In this document: piece after piece, positions 35,371 through 47,588 of the stretch
Numbering within the stretch: position 1 is the first letter of the stretch
How the letters are laid out: each line of letters opens with the position of its first letter
Source of the DNA: Pseudofabraea citricarpa
Taxonomy: Eukaryota; Ascomycota; Leotiomycetes; Helotiales; Dermateaceae
Assembly: GCA_029641185.1 (NCBI GenBank)
Contig: JAPWGK010000005.1
Location: 372,001-436,000, forward strand
DNA: 64,000 nt
Reading direction: 5' to 3'
Made by a program: the position numbers and the translations under genes
Notes under the pieces: generated by a model
Told to the model about the DNA's origin: nothing
What the model saw: the letters and a program-made list of their open reading frames with translations, nothing else
Database searches by the model: none

Positions 35371-36588
35371 CCGAGCTGAACGATGGCTGACAGGAGCAGC
35401 ACAGCAACTGACAAAGTCCTTGGCAACCATCAGATCATGGCGGCCTGTTACTCCTGCTCCTGAGTTCTGCCACCCCTCCAATCCTGAGAACACGGTCGTA
35501 ATGCAGATCATACTCTCACCGTTGTCCTGGTTCGAAGACATCAGACGGCGCTTGGCCGCTCGACGAGCCCTATGAAGCCATATCTGCGTGGCTGGCGCTG
35601 ACTGATGCAATCCCACAGGGTAAAATAGTCGTGTCGTCTGGGGTCAGTCCATGCTCTGTCGCCGCATCTCAGACTTCAGGCCTGTAAAGCTGGGATGTTC
35701 GGATCCTCTACCGATATTTGATGAATTTTAATCACGGACAGGGCGATCTCCAGGGTCGGATTGGGCCTAGCTGTAACAACAAGACATCAGACGAGAATTT
35801 AGAGTCTCGTATGCTGGCATTGGAAACACGGAGTGAAGCATAACTGAGTCCCAAGCGAGAGGCTTTGACTGGCTGTGCATACTTGGCCGCTTCACATAGA
35901 TTGCTCGCCTGGACCGCATCGATGCCTCGGCCCGGCTGCAGGGAAACATAAGCGTAAATTTAAGCCTACCATTTATTTAAGTGGGAAACAATGCTTCAAT
36001 CATATCGCCAACGGTTTTCAGCCGCCTCCGTACCGCCGTCGCTGTAGCATGGCATTGCATGGCCCCTTTGAGTTGCGGGTCGCAAAAGCAAATCGAGCTC
36101 GCTTAGGCAACAGGTATTGTACTTGTACACAGGGCATTGAGACGAACTCAAAACCTAGGTCGTTTTGACCTTGGCATTGAGCAGATTCATCTTATGAGAT
36201 GATGCCACTCCAAACAGATGCAATCGCTGGTACTGCGCGTAGAATTGCCGGTAAAGCTGGCAGTTCGCAAAGGATCATCTTATGATCAACTGAACCATAA
36301 TATCGAACATGTTTTCATTCTTCGCAACGTGGGACAACCCAGCCATCGAACGGCACGAGCGTACTCTCGTGCACTCCCATCGGGAATCAAGACAATTAAA
36401 CCGGGGATTGAGACCATATTTACGGCCGCTTTCAAGATCAAAGCGGGGAGTAGAGATGAAGCCGATCTTTCCACCAATCTCATGAGATCGCTTGTAACCA
36501 TCATGGCGTGCGCCTCTGAATCCGCACTGGCATTCCATCCACTGGTTTAGCGCTAGCCACAAGGACCTGATACGCTCGTTCTCCTAAA
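35371..36588. other. Intergenic region
   Basis: Upstream DNA of the secreted-protein gene and 3' flank of the P450 gene. No feature recognised. Confidence 0.4.
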
Positions 36589-38508
36589 TTAACTGTTTAG
36601 CAATTTGGTCGCCGGCAAGGGGACTTTAATCGTACCGAGAACTCCACGGCGGCCTTCGAGAACATCGCCGGGCTTTTCTCTACCGTGCATCCTGTCCCAC
36701 TCTTCGTATTCTGCTTGAATATTGAAGTCTCGCAAAGTCATTGCGAGAATAATCTTCATTTCCAATAAAGCAAGTTCTTGTCCGATGCATGCTCGAGGTC
36801 CTTTCTCGAATGGTCGCCAGGCGTCTTTGGGAACCTCTTGATAGCTCTCGAGTCCTGACATGAATCTTTCCGGAATAAACTCATCTGGACACGGGAACAA
36901 ATCGGCGCGGCGATGAAGGGTGTGCGTGGGTAAGAATACCATAAATCCTTCAGTTGGGTATTCTACACCGTCGTAAGTTACGGAAACTCCCTTCTTACCT
37001 GCTCGGACAGGAGATGCTGGGGGAAAGAGTCGAAGTGTCTCCTTTATAACCGCCAAAGTATAAGGGAGCTGGTTCACAAGACTAGGATTTTCTTGAAGCT
37101 GATCACCAACTTGCTTGCCATTTGTGCCACCACCAAACACAGTATCATGCTCCTGGCGGGTTTTCGCAAGTGCTTCGGGGTGGGTACTGAGCAAGTGGTA
37201 AATGTAACATATCGAGCTACTCGAAGTATCATGGCCTGTGAATCTGTCAGCTCAGCTTGGTTCTGGTAACTACACAACTGACCGGCAAACAGAAAAGTCC
37301 TCATCTGATCCAAAGCTACACGCTTAAATGCCTTATCGATCTTTCGGGAACCATCGGTAATTTCAAGTCCTTGTTGTAAGGCATACTCATCGAGTGCCAG
37401 GTCAATCGCTGGCTTCCTAGCCTTCTTGGTCACCGAAACTTTCCCTCTATTTGCGTAACGATCATCCAATACTTTGTCGATGTAATCATCCATTCGTTTT
37501 GCATACAAGCGCTGCATAAAAGGCCTGAGAGGGTTTAATCCCACGAAGGGATTGGTTGCAATGACGCTGGGAGTCCAGTTTATGGAGCCGCGAAATGCTT
37601 CAACCATGGCATTCTTGGTTCTTTGAGAGTTAAGGTCGTGGTCAAGGACAATATGACCCATAATATCGATGGTCACTCGAGCTGCATATTCTTCGAGCGG
37701 TACAATTTTCCCAGAGTCGGCAATCTCACCCAGAATATCGAAGAAAACCGAAGTATCGTCAACAATTGATGGGACTTGTGTAATTACATGTGCGAGGGAG
37801 AATCCTGGGTTGAAAAGTGCTCTTCTTTGCTTCCACGTCTCGTCATTTTCGCCAAATAATATGCTCGTCTTTCCACAGATGTGACCGACGTAGTCCCATA
37901 TAGCAGGGTGCTTCGGAAGGCACCGAGATTGAAATACGTCTACAAGGATAGCCTGCAGATATGAGTAAGTATCTTATTTCGTCAAATCTTAAAGGAGCTA
38001 CACGTCGAAAGCCCATTTCATTGGATATGTGGAGGCTTACTGGTTCTACAACGAGCATTTGTCTGTCTGGGCTGGCAGGCCAGTTATCCAAAATCCAGAA
38101 GTTTCCAAGATTCCATTTTCGCTGCATCAACGTCATGGCGGCATGAGGATCTTCCTTCGTTAGATAGATGTGCCTTTGCCTGTTTGAGTATCCTGATATG
38201 ACTTACGAGTATTCGTTGGGCAGTTTGCATATATGCTCGCCATTGCTTTCAAGTTACCTACCCAGAAGTTGAAAGGAGGTCCCGGGATGTTTGGAGCCTG
38301 TGAATTATCAGCAGACCTCCACGAGTGATTATGAGGCATGAGGTACCAGATTCTTGTATTCCCGTCTGTATTGGATAAATCTGACGAGCCAGATGGAAGC
38401 CGCTCCAACCAGTACAGTGATCAATCCTAACTGGGTACTGGCTGAGAACCATCTGGTATCTGATGTCACACCAGAGGTGTGTACTGAGGTATTGTTCGAC
38501 ATGTTCAT
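36589..38508 (-). CDS. Cytochrome P450 monooxygenase
   Basis: Five exons, 38508-38347, 38297-38207, 38150-38002, 37952-37283 and 37235-36589, give 572 residues; all junctions keep frame with GT-AG introns of 47-56 nt. An N-terminal membrane anchor (LGLITVLVGAASIWLVRFI) precedes the proline hinge NIPGPPF. Signature motifs are complete: the I-helix AGHDTSSS at about 357-364, ETLR at 423-426, PERF at 479-482 and the heme loop FEKGPRACIG with Cys507 as heme ligand. It is an ER-bound haem-thiolate oxygenase. The style of the N-terminal third (FNPGFSLAHV, TIDIMGHIVLDHDLNSQ) resembles the fungal group that includes the sterigmatocystin P450 StcS, but the substrate cannot be told. No polyketide synthase or other cluster backbone gene is in this window, so a role in detoxification or lipid oxidation is equally possible. 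Confidence 0.92.
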
Positions 38509-41238
38509 GGCGCCAGAGCAACGGGTAGCTGATTCAAGATCTCGATTGACGTTGCGAGAGTGGCTGCCTTGAGGCGTTTGTTGGAAGGACGTCTGAAGAG
38601 TTAGGCAAACTTTCTGGAGTCAAGGAAACAGTGCAGGACTTGAAAACCTAATTCTTTGTATAGAAATCAATCTTGTTTGTGTTTTTGTGACAGGTAGTAA
38701 GGCTGAAGTTCCAAAGTTGGGGTCTGACATGCGATGCAATCTCACTGTGTTATCCTTAGCTTGAGTAGCTCTCTCTGTCGGAGGAAACTATAGCCGATTT
38801 TGACACTAAATAACGCCAGCAGGAGCGCAAATGCACCAATAAATTCACTGTTTTCGGGAGAGAGCACCGCAGATGGTACCTAGGTTTCTCAAAGAAAACC
38901 AACCCTGCTAGAATCAGCTTCCATACGTAGCCAGTTCACATCTTCGAGACAGGAACAAGTGCGCTTCTCGTCGTCCTTGAGTCTTGTTTCAGGCTGAAGC
39001 GTATAGCCTCTATGACGTTGTTGTGAGACAGGGAACCAAATGTGTCCTTTTCCTTGCTTTCTGTATGGTTGGGTGGCTGCATGTGTTTATGCAATTGTAG
39101 AATCATATACCCCGCACTACTCGCTTGATTTCTTTATGCGCCTTCTTCGTCCGCTTCTTCGTCCGTGCCTAGTGCTCTTGGGGTAATCAGACATGTTCCT
39201 GCCTTCAAGAATACAATACAAGTAAGGGAAAAGTTGGTTGCAAAGAGAAGGTTGACGGAGATACTCGGGGAGATACTCGACGAACTTGAGATTTCAAGGG
39301 ATGTAATCGCTTAATCTCACATTTCACTTTCTTGTATCCTCAAGATAGATAATATTTCTACTCAGATCCCCCAATTTTACGTTATTAGTTTCCAAATCAA
39401 TTGACGGAACTTTCAAGAAGTACTCAGCGCTTCTTTTATCTTTTCAAAACATATCTACTCTATCTCCACGTGGTTGAGGTTACCACGCGTATCATAGAAG
39501 GCATATTATTTTACCTATTAAAACCAATAATAGCATGCTCTTTCTTGGGGCAGCTGTTCAACTGCTGGAAATAAAGGGCTATCTCTTACAGCACCTTGTA
39601 ACAAATTTCTCCGACCTGTTTCGACCAATAACAATGATCTGACAAGTATCTTCAAGGGAGATAGGTATTGCAACCGATCCAGAAAAAAACCTATGCGATA
39701 AGGATTGAATCATAACACTGCGTGCCAAAGATTCTTCCGACGATTAACTTGTGCGGAAGAAGAGTCAAGAGACATTGTAGCAAGAACATACTTGCTATCA
39801 ATGTGATAGATTAACTGAGAATTGTCAAAATCTTCCAGATTCCCCCAGCAAAATATGCGGTTAACTCTGCGGTTCTATACCGGCGCATCCGAAATGTCAG
39901 GTTTAACATAGAGCTTGCATGGTAGGCAAGGAAAAAAGATGGTTTGAGCAGCGATATTTATAATGGGACATGTCTAGCATATGTTGCTCTGTGTTCTGCA
40001 CGATCACTGTCAGAAATCCCTGCGTCTAGACCACTAGCCAAAAGCCTTCGAGTGGAATAGCATATTTGATTAGCTGCTATGCGAATAAGAACAGCATTCC
40101 AAAATCCCGAAAGATAGGTGTATGTATCCCAAGATCTAAAACAAAATCGGAATCAAAGAGAGCAAATGCGACACGGAGGGATTCGGTCTTGTGTAATTAG
40201 TTAAGTTAAGCGACAAGGAGGTAGGTTTGCTCTATCGACCATCTTTATTCTCTCACCTTCCCCATATCATTTCTGTCTCCTTATCCAAACCACAAAACCA
40301 TATTAGGGTCAGGGCTTTCCTGAGCTTCATCGTATTCAGGATTTCACCAACTTTCGGGTCACAGAAGCTATGCTCTAACTCAGAGACGAACCCGATCAAC
40401 AGAAGGTCGAGACTAGTTGATGCTCTACATGAATCGCGTCCGAGTTTGAAGCTTACATGTAGATTCCCCAAAAGATGGATTTCGAAACCGAGTGTCGGCC
40501 TCGCAAGAAATTACACCAGACACTTCGAACTATGGAGATTCTCAAGCAGACCCGAAATTCCTTATTGTGCTACTTATAAGATCCGGTCTTTTGGGAGAAG
40601 AAAAAGAAAGAATTGACCCAAAGTTCCAAACATCAAAAGAATAGTCCCATGGAAGGGTCCAGTCCATGTGGTACAATAGTAATTGTCGGACCTTGCCCAG
40701 ATCACCTGATTGCCTCTTGAGACCCTGACGATTTCTTCTTTTCCATTCTATTCTTATAGCCCATAAAAAGCTGTTCGGATTCCAGGTTCAAGTACGGCAT
40801 AGGTAGGTAGGTGGGTATTTCTTTTTGTGATGGAGCGCCATCTTTTTGTTGTTCAAATAACTATAAACACATCACATTTCAAGTCCCCTTTAACTTCCTA
40901 ATTACCTACCAAGGTGGGTAGCTATTTCGAACAACCTGGACTGGACCAAACAACACGGGTTGTAGCCATTTTGAAGGTCTAAGACATTTGCATTGACTGT
41001 CACCAACACCAACCCTCTTCATGTAATACACAGGAGCACAGCAATAAGCACAAACAGCGTACCCAGAGAAGCCTCGTCAATTCATAGCAGGACAGAAGCT
41101 GCATTTATTTTCTGATGTACATTCATTTATCTATATACACATCTGCTCAACCACCCATTCGTGCTACAGGCACTGGAAGGGCCGAAGAACGAAGCTACAT
41201 GTTGATCCCTTGTGAATCTATCATTCGTTCTCACTACA
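38509..41238. other. 2.7-kb intergenic region
   Basis: AT-rich DNA upstream of the P450 and downstream of the ZZ/EF-hand gene. The longest open frame (plus strand, 40227-40616) has no ATG start and no domain and is rejected. No RNA gene or repeat family recognised. Confidence 0.4.
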
Positions 41239-44181
41239 TCAAGGTATGCAGAAATCAATCCAGGTTCCCAGGTATTCCATCGAGTTCCCCTTTCCAGCCT
41301 TGACGCATGCCTTAATCTGATTTTCGAACTCTTCGAAATTCAGTTTGCCGAATCCACCTCTCCGCTCGGCTTCCTTGATAGCTTGCTCTTGCTTCCAGAG
41401 TGTAAGTAGGCGTCGCTTGTCGGGTTCTGGTTCTGAGGCGGGTGGTGTGACAGGAGCAGAAGCGGACTTCAGGGTCAGAGAATTTGGTCGAAATTGTGGA
41501 AGTGTTGGATCACGGTAATCTGTATCTTTAGGTGTGATTTCAGTGACCGACACTGAGGCCGAGGACTCTGAAGCATTCCGCAGTGCGTTGCTTGATGATT
41601 CAGCCGTCTCTCTGTTCCTGAGTGGATCTTGACTAGCATCGTCTCGGGCCAATTCAACCAGTCTAGTTTCTTCTAGGGGTGGAAGTGGTGGGTTGGTTGA
41701 GGGTATTTCCTCAAGCTCAGGAATCTCATCACTGTTTTCGTTGCTGTCTGCATCCTCGTTTGCTCCTGCAACAGCATAGCCAGTAGCAGAAAGAAGCTCA
41801 TTAAGAGGGCGTTGGCGTAGACTCTCCACCTCAATATCACTTTCGGGCAGTCTGGGAAAACCAGGCCACATGTGCGATTGAGTTTCTGTGACGTCCTTGG
41901 TGATCTTGGTGATGAAATTTGCCTTTGCACCTCTGTCGCGTGGTTTATGGTTCTTCTCTTGTGTGGATGCCCACTGTTCGAATTCTGAGCTACTCCATAG
42001 ATGTCTATACTTCTCTCGTTCAGCTTTTGCCCCCGCGATAGCGGCTGCAAGGTCCTCAGATCGCTTGAAAATCGGATCGAGTAACTCATTGTAGGCTTGC
42101 TGAGTGACTTGGAAAAGAATCTCCTTTCCGGCATCTTTCTCGGCATCAGCAATTTCCATACCTCCCCACCTCTCCGGAACACTCCTCGATGACGTGGAAG
42201 GGTTGGATCGAATATCATAATCATCTGTATCTTCTACGAAACGGACCTTGGAAGATGATCTTGACCGAGGCGAGAGTGGTCGAGATTGTGATTGTGTCTT
42301 GGAGCTTTCTCCAGCGCCGACCACGCCGTTCTGAACCAAGATATCCTCTGAATCATCCCAATCAGAGGGAGCAGTAGCACCTTCTTCCTCATCTGTATAG
42401 AAATGTCTTCGTACCCATCGCTCATGCACGTCTCGCCGAGCCTTGCCTTTTGCTAGAGCATGGGCAATGACTGCCTGACGAATATCTGGGCGTTTCAAGA
42501 TATGGGCACTGAGGCTAAACCCAGGACCTAATACTTCCTCAACCACAGCATCGGTGACATAACTTGGAGGCCATCTTCTGTCGTCTTCCGGACGAATCCT
42601 AGAATCATCATCCTCATCGGTGGTAGAATCACCATCGGTTTCTCGCTCGGTAGCAGGTGCAAATCGAGAATCGATCAAATCATCCATTGTTTCGAAGCCG
42701 TTACCTTGTGCAAGGCCGTCAAGAATGGTTCTCGTAAGCTGCTCGACAGTTTCTGGAGGATTAAGCATGGCGTCTGCGTAGGCTCTCGATGTATGCGTAT
42801 CATGATGAAACCCACGATTCCTACCCAAAGCTCTTCTACTAGGATGCTCTGAACGTGGAAGTGGTCGAATGAAAACATCTTCTCGATTTCCCGTGTCGTG
42901 ACTGTTTTCACTTATTACACCCCTGCCATCACTGATTTCGTAATCTCCATTAGGTTGAGGCGCCTTTCCTACTCCAGTATGAGGATTTGGTGCAGCTGGA
43001 AATCTCCCATCCCGACCAAAGGCACCACTCAGAGGTTGTCGGCCACTGACTAGCTGTTGGGCATCAGTACTGTTCATAACTTGGTCATCATAACCCTCAA
43101 GCATCTCTCGATGCATCTGTCTATACATGACATAATAGGCTCGAAACAGGCGCAAGAAATCTCTCCGATCCACATAACCATCGCCATCAATGTCGTAGCC
43201 GTCGAATATCTTCGCCCACTTGTCTCTCTTCTTGCGAAATGCAAGACCATGAAGAAACTCGGAGAAGCCAATCAAATTATCTTTATTCGAATCGTAGAAG
43301 GCGAACATCCTGTCGTAGATGAGACTAGGGGCTGTATATCTGGAACCGCCAGCTGAAGGAACCAGACAACGCTCGAATGTCTTCCTGTCCATTGCTAGAC
43401 ACACCTCGTCTGGATCTTCTCGCCATTCCGTGTTTGCCATGTATGTCCATTGTTCCCAGTATGCATCTAACTCAGGTCGCTCGAAGCCAGTTTCGCTGGA
43501 AAGTTTTGTAATGATTTCCTTGGGCAAGGTTCTTTGGCAGCCATCAGGGTCTCCAGGATACCAGACAGGTTGAGTGTTCTTTGGGCCAAACGACGGCGCT
43601 GGGATTTTGACCTTGTAAAATATATGAGTCTTGGTGTGCAGCCCTTGCGCCTCGCACGATTCACAGAGATCAAAATCGGCACAGTTCGAGCAGCGGTATC
43701 GCACGCCTCGTATGGGTAGAATACCACAAGAATTGCATGCGCAGCCTCTGTGGACGTACGAATTTCTCTTCGTGGCATCCTCGGAGACCCGGAAGAGAAG
43801 CTGTACGATGTTTTGACCAGAGCGCTGATATCCTGCCGGTACCTCTGTCCAGTTGTATTCATCCTGATATCCTTGCTCATCCACCACAGTATCGCCATCG
43901 GTCAAAGGTCTTGCGACTATGTTGGCATCGTCATCCGCAGGCGGGGCGGTTTCTGCAGGGCCGTCTTGTTCGTTGGCAGTCAGGGTCCGTCGTCGTCTTC
44001 TATGGACCGCATTGCTTCGGTGCAAGGAGGAATTTGTAGAATTGGCAGAGTCGTCATAGATGCTGCTGTGTAGGTAGTAAACTCCATAGGCTGCAGCTAC
44101 TGTCGTTAGTAGCAAGACAGCTGCTCGAGACCGAGACAGCGTGCTTGAGGCCGCGGATGATGAGGCTGACATTTGGTTCAC
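41239..44181 (-). CDS. Membrane-anchored ZZ zinc-finger and EF-hand protein
   Basis: A single 980-codon exon. Residues 19-37 (RAAVLLLTTVAAAYGVYYL) form a membrane anchor near the N-terminus. A ZZ-type zinc finger lies at about 144-190, with the pairs CNSC, CSNC and CESC and two closing histidines. Two canonical EF-hand calcium loops follow, DSNKDNLIGFSEF at 297 and DIDGDGYVDRRDF at 330. The remaining 600 residues are Ser/Asp/Glu-rich and mostly disordered, with a probable helical part near 745-830. ZZ fingers usually bind peptide N-termini, and EF-hands here suggest a calcium-responsive adaptor on an internal membrane. This architecture recurs in filamentous fungi but has no assigned role that I know of. 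The ATG at 44181 is followed within 5 codons by another (MNQMSASS). It is transcribed divergently from the HET gene, 537 bases away. Confidence 0.9.
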   Translation of the reverse strand: MNQMSASSSAASSTLSRSRAAVLLLTTVAAAYGVYYLHSSIYDDSANSTNSSLHRSNAVHRRRRRTLTANEQDGPAETAPPADDDANIVARPLTDGDTVVDEQGYQDEYNWTEVPAGYQRSGQNIVQLLFRVSEDATKRNSYVHRGCACNSCGILPIRGVRYRCSNCADFDLCESCEAQGLHTKTHIFYKVKIPAPSFGPKNTQPVWYPGDPDGCQRTLPKEIITKLSSETGFERPELDAYWEQWTYMANTEWREDPDEVCLAMDRKTFERCLVPSAGGSRYTAPSLIYDRMFAFYDSNKDNLIGFSEFLHGLAFRKKRDKWAKIFDGYDIDGDGYVDRRDFLRLFRAYYVMYRQMHREMLEGYDDQVMNSTDAQQLVSGRQPLSGAFGRDGRFPAAPNPHTGVGKAPQPNGDYEISDGRGVISENSHDTGNREDVFIRPLPRSEHPSRRALGRNRGFHHDTHTSRAYADAMLNPPETVEQLTRTILDGLAQGNGFETMDDLIDSRFAPATERETDGDSTTDEDDDSRIRPEDDRRWPPSYVTDAVVEEVLGPGFSLSAHILKRPDIRQAVIAHALAKGKARRDVHERWVRRHFYTDEEEGATAPSDWDDSEDILVQNGVVGAGESSKTQSQSRPLSPRSRSSSKVRFVEDTDDYDIRSNPSTSSRSVPERWGGMEIADAEKDAGKEILFQVTQQAYNELLDPIFKRSEDLAAAIAGAKAEREKYRHLWSSSEFEQWASTQEKNHKPRDRGAKANFITKITKDVTETQSHMWPGFPRLPESDIEVESLRQRPLNELLSATGYAVAGANEDADSNENSDEIPELEEIPSTNPPLPPLEETRLVELARDDASQDPLRNRETAESSSNALRNASESSASVSVTEITPKDTDYRDPTLPQFRPNSLTLKSASAPVTPPASEPEPDKRRLLTLWKQEQAIKEAERRGGFGKLNFEEFENQIKACVKAGKGNSMEYLGTWIDFCIP

Positions 44182-44718
44182 CGGACCATAATAAGAAGAT
44201 GTGAGTTCATGGCCTCAAGGTTTTTGACGCTAGGGTGAGGCTAAACAGCAAGATAGCTGTTGTCGACTTAGTGTTTGAGAGTCCTGGCTCGTTCGTGGTT
44301 GCGGGAAGCATTGACCGAGTTCAGTGGTACGCGTTGAAATCTCTTGGCGACAGTATAGATTTCCAAGCAGCTTAGCAGCTTAGCAGCTTGGCTAATTTGT
44401 CCAATAACGCCTGTCAAGAAATGTGAATGGTCATTTTCTTCTGTCCTTTGAATACCCAAAGCTATGAAATCCTGTAGGGTTTGGCTCTCTACGCACTTTG
44501 CGCCCGATTGATAACTTGCTACTGCTGTGCAACATGGAGTGAGGGGACGACTTGGCAAGAGCCATGGCCGCAATATCCTCACCATCTTTCATCTTGCAAA
44601 GAATCTGCCAGAATCATTGTTCTCAAAGTTGCATGCGTTTGCTGTCTTTGCTATCGCTAATTTTGGTACGAAGTTGTGCCCTCTATTGCCTCGTCCATAA
44701 TCTCCAAAAGCGTCGAGT
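44182..44718. promoter_or_regulatory. Shared divergent promoter region
   Basis: The 537 bases between the ZZ/EF-hand start codon (-) and the HET gene start codon (+) must hold both promoters. No strong motif is visible; three AGCAGCTT-like units occur near 44371-44391. Confidence 0.5.
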
Positions 44719-46443
44719 ATGCGGCTCCTTCATTGTTCACCGGGACCTGGTGAAAGTATCACAGTGGACCCGGTCGATTTTGTACCATCTCAAATCCCTC
44801 CCTATGCGATTCTGTCGCATACCTGGGGCCAAGATGTGGATGAGGTTTCGTTCCAGGATTTTGAGAACAACCGCGCCGGCACCAGGAGAGGCTATGCTAA
44901 GATCATCGGATGTGCTCGGCAGGCGTTGAGCGATGGATTGGAATACATTTGGATTGACACATGCTGCATCAACAAAAGCAGTAGTTCTGAGCTGTCGGAA
45001 GCAATCAATTCCATGTATGCGTGGTATCAGAGGTCGCAAGTGTGCTATGCCTACCTGGATGATGTGTCGAGTGACGACACTTTATTGCACAACTCCATGT
45101 CGGATCGACCAGCAACTTTGTCGGGATTCCAGAAGAGTCGGTGGTTTACAAGAGGCTGGACTCTTCAAGAGCTACTGGCGCCAGCCTATGTGGTTTTCTT
45201 TGCTAAAGATTGGGTGGAGATTGGAAGCAAAGGAGGCCTTGCATATATTATCGAGGGCATCACCAACATAGATGCCAGGGTACTGATGCAGAGAGACAGT
45301 CAGACTTTCTGTATTGCAACTAAGATGTCGTGGGCAGCAAACCGGAAAACCACGAGAGTGGAAGATCGAGCCTATTCGTTGATGGGGCTATTTGGCGTAC
45401 ACATGCCTGCTATCTATGGAGAAGGCACCAACGCCTTTACTCGACTCCAACTGGAGATCTTGAAGACATCTAATGACCAAAGCATATTCGCATGGCAGCC
45501 AATTTCCTCGCCGCTTCATGAGTCTTACTCGATGCTGGCTGACTCTCCAGACTACTTTGCAGGCGCATCCAAATTTGAATCTATCGGACAGGACGAGTTT
45601 GTGAAGACTTTCGACATCAGAGACCCGAAGGCTGACTATGCCATGACCAATGCTGGCCTGAACATTCAATTGCCCTTGTTGAAGCTGGGCTCGGTATCGG
45701 GCGAAGACATGTTTATTGCATATCTAGCTTGCGTCTATGGAGAACAGAGGTCAAAAACATGGATATTCCTCAAAAGATTGGAGGACACTACTCCCGACTC
45801 AAGAAAATCAACTCATGCACCTCGCAATTCGAGAAACTTCATCAGAATGACTGTTGCACACCACACTACCCAGTACGGGTCTGTCTCTGCTGATCCAGGC
45901 TTGATTTCGGTCGAAAGTATATGTGTTGCTGGGTCAAATCACCCACATTTGGAGATCTCTGAGCTACGACCAACGAGGACGGAGCTCTCACACAAATTCA
46001 TTATTAGCATGGTCGAAGGAAGTGACTTTGCGGCTGTGAGCCACTTTCCCAGGAATCTCTGGACCATTGGAAACCAAGTGATCTTGCGGGTTACTGCTAG
46101 GGAAGCTGTGTCATATGGAAACGTTATATTCCACAATCCAACCACGGGAGAGTCATTTGCAGCCTTTATAGGTGTGAACAATCGGGTGGCATGGTCTGAT
46201 GTTATATTTTTGCCAAAGATTGACGTGACAGCAGCAAATACTTTCAACAACTATTTTACCTGCAAAGCGGTATTCTCGAAGTACAACCTGGGTACTGGTG
46301 ACTGTGGATATATACAGCAGAAGGGTCTTGATTGGGTTAAAACGCAGAGTTGGGATCCCGACAGAACTTTGGTTATAACTACACGAAAAGCGAGCATTGT
46401 TGGCGATACTATTACCTACTCAGTCAGGATCAAGATCACATGA
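44719..46443 (+). CDS. HET-domain protein (heterokaryon incompatibility type)
   Basis: An intact single-exon gene of 574 residues beginning MRLL, the common start of this family. The HET domain covers about residues 28-190 with its diagnostic phrases AILSHTWG, LEYIWIDTCCINKSSSSELS, AYLDDV and SRWFTRGWTLQELLAP. A conserved helical continuation follows (DRAYSLMGLFGVHMPAIYGEG, then RLQLEILKTSNDQSIFAW), as in the group resembling the N-terminus of Podospora HET-E/HET-D. The last 250 residues are a beta-rich region of unknown role; there is no NACHT or WD-repeat part, so it is a short HET protein. HET domains act as cell-death effectors in non-self recognition after hyphal fusion. No membrane segment is seen. 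It lies immediately left of the large repeat array. Confidence 0.92.
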   Translation: MRLLHCSPGPGESITVDPVDFVPSQIPPYAILSHTWGQDVDEVSFQDFENNRAGTRRGYAKIIGCARQALSDGLEYIWIDTCCINKSSSSELSEAINSMYAWYQRSQVCYAYLDDVSSDDTLLHNSMSDRPATLSGFQKSRWFTRGWTLQELLAPAYVVFFAKDWVEIGSKGGLAYIIEGITNIDARVLMQRDSQTFCIATKMSWAANRKTTRVEDRAYSLMGLFGVHMPAIYGEGTNAFTRLQLEILKTSNDQSIFAWQPISSPLHESYSMLADSPDYFAGASKFESIGQDEFVKTFDIRDPKADYAMTNAGLNIQLPLLKLGSVSGEDMFIAYLACVYGEQRSKTWIFLKRLEDTTPDSRKSTHAPRNSRNFIRMTVAHHTTQYGSVSADPGLISVESICVAGSNHPHLEISELRPTRTELSHKFIISMVEGSDFAAVSHFPRNLWTIGNQVILRVTAREAVSYGNVIFHNPTTGESFAAFIGVNNRVAWSDVIFLPKIDVTAANTFNNYFTCKAVFSKYNLGTGDCGYIQQKGLDWVKTQSWDPDRTLVITTRKASIVGDTITYSVRIKIT

Positions 46444-47223
46444 GTAAACTCAGAATAAAGGATCGGGTCGAATCTGGAGCTTGAAGCTCCAGACTCTAGG
46501 TGGATCGAAATTCCCGTCCAACGAGTAAGGCCGAATGCAGAGTGGAGTTTAATGAAGTATACGAGAAGGATTGAAATGGATCTTTTCAACTGGAGTTTGA
46601 CTTGTTCGTAATCCCAAACAGGACCGAACGGTGAGCGTCTATACATTGACTGCGATGGCAAGACATACCATTGGAACAGAGGACTTGTTGCAAAGAGAGG
46701 AAGGAGGATGGCAGGATCATTGCGATGCTGAATCTACCCTGGGTTGTAAGACAGAGTTTCACTCCTTTGACTTGCTTCTTGAAAGTATAGCTATCTACCA
46801 CGTTTCATTCTGTCTCGAATTCCAAATACCTAAATATATTTCTTACCACAGAGCTTTTTTCTGTAAAGCAAAAAGGAGAAAAAAGATTGCTGGAAACATT
46901 TTCGAAGTGAAGCCATCAGTAATGATTGCCCAACCAGCGTCATTTCCGAATTCTTTCTGCATCATCATTATTTCAAAGTTACTACACGCTTCTTTCGTTT
47001 ATGGCATGAGTATACCTTTTTCTGCCCGCTAACCTTGAAGCTGTAATAACAACTGGAAAGTTCTCTAAGAACACCTGCCTTCCAAGGTAGCAGCTGCCCA
47101 TATCTTCTGCCAAGACCTGCTCTCTCTCTCTCGCCGAGCTCGTGGGGAAAGAGCATCGGCGATTGTCTCCATGACCACTTAACCCTGAATCGATCTCGAC
47201 CTTGCAACTGCCTGTATAAATGG
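46444..47223. other. HET 3' flank
   Basis: No gene supported. The minus-strand open frames reaching into this segment start inside the repeat array and are not credible proteins. Confidence 0.4.
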
Positions 47224-47588
47224 TTTTGTTGCATGTCGCACGGGAAGCTGCAATGTTTGCCTCGACTTTGCAAGTAAGTATGACTGGCCAACTGGGTTTT
47301 GTTGCATGTCGTACGGAAAGCTGCAATGTTTGCCTCGACTTTGCAAGTAAGTATGACTGGCCAACTGGGTTTTGTTGCATGTCGTACGGAAAGCTGCAAT
47401 GTTTGCCTCGACTTTGCAAGTAAGTATGACTGGCCAACTGGGTTTTGTTGCACGTCGTACGGGAAGCTGCAATGTTTGCCTCGACTTTGCAAGTAAGTAT
47501 GACTGGCCAACTGGGTTTTGTTGCACGTCGTACGGGAAGCTGCAATGTTTGCCTCGACTTTGCAAGTAAGTATGACTGGCCAACTGGG
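47224..47588. repeat. Five near-identical 73-bp tandem units
   Basis: Copies start at 47224, 47297, 47370, 47443 and 47516, exactly 73 bp apart, each ending CTGGCCAACTGGG. A sixth, truncated and diverged, starts at 47589. Differences are single bases in the TCG(T/C)ACGG block. The high identity marks recent expansion. Confidence 0.95.

Noticed and set aside
40227..40616. Plus-strand open frame of 129 codons
   Set aside because: No ATG start, no domain and no splice partners.
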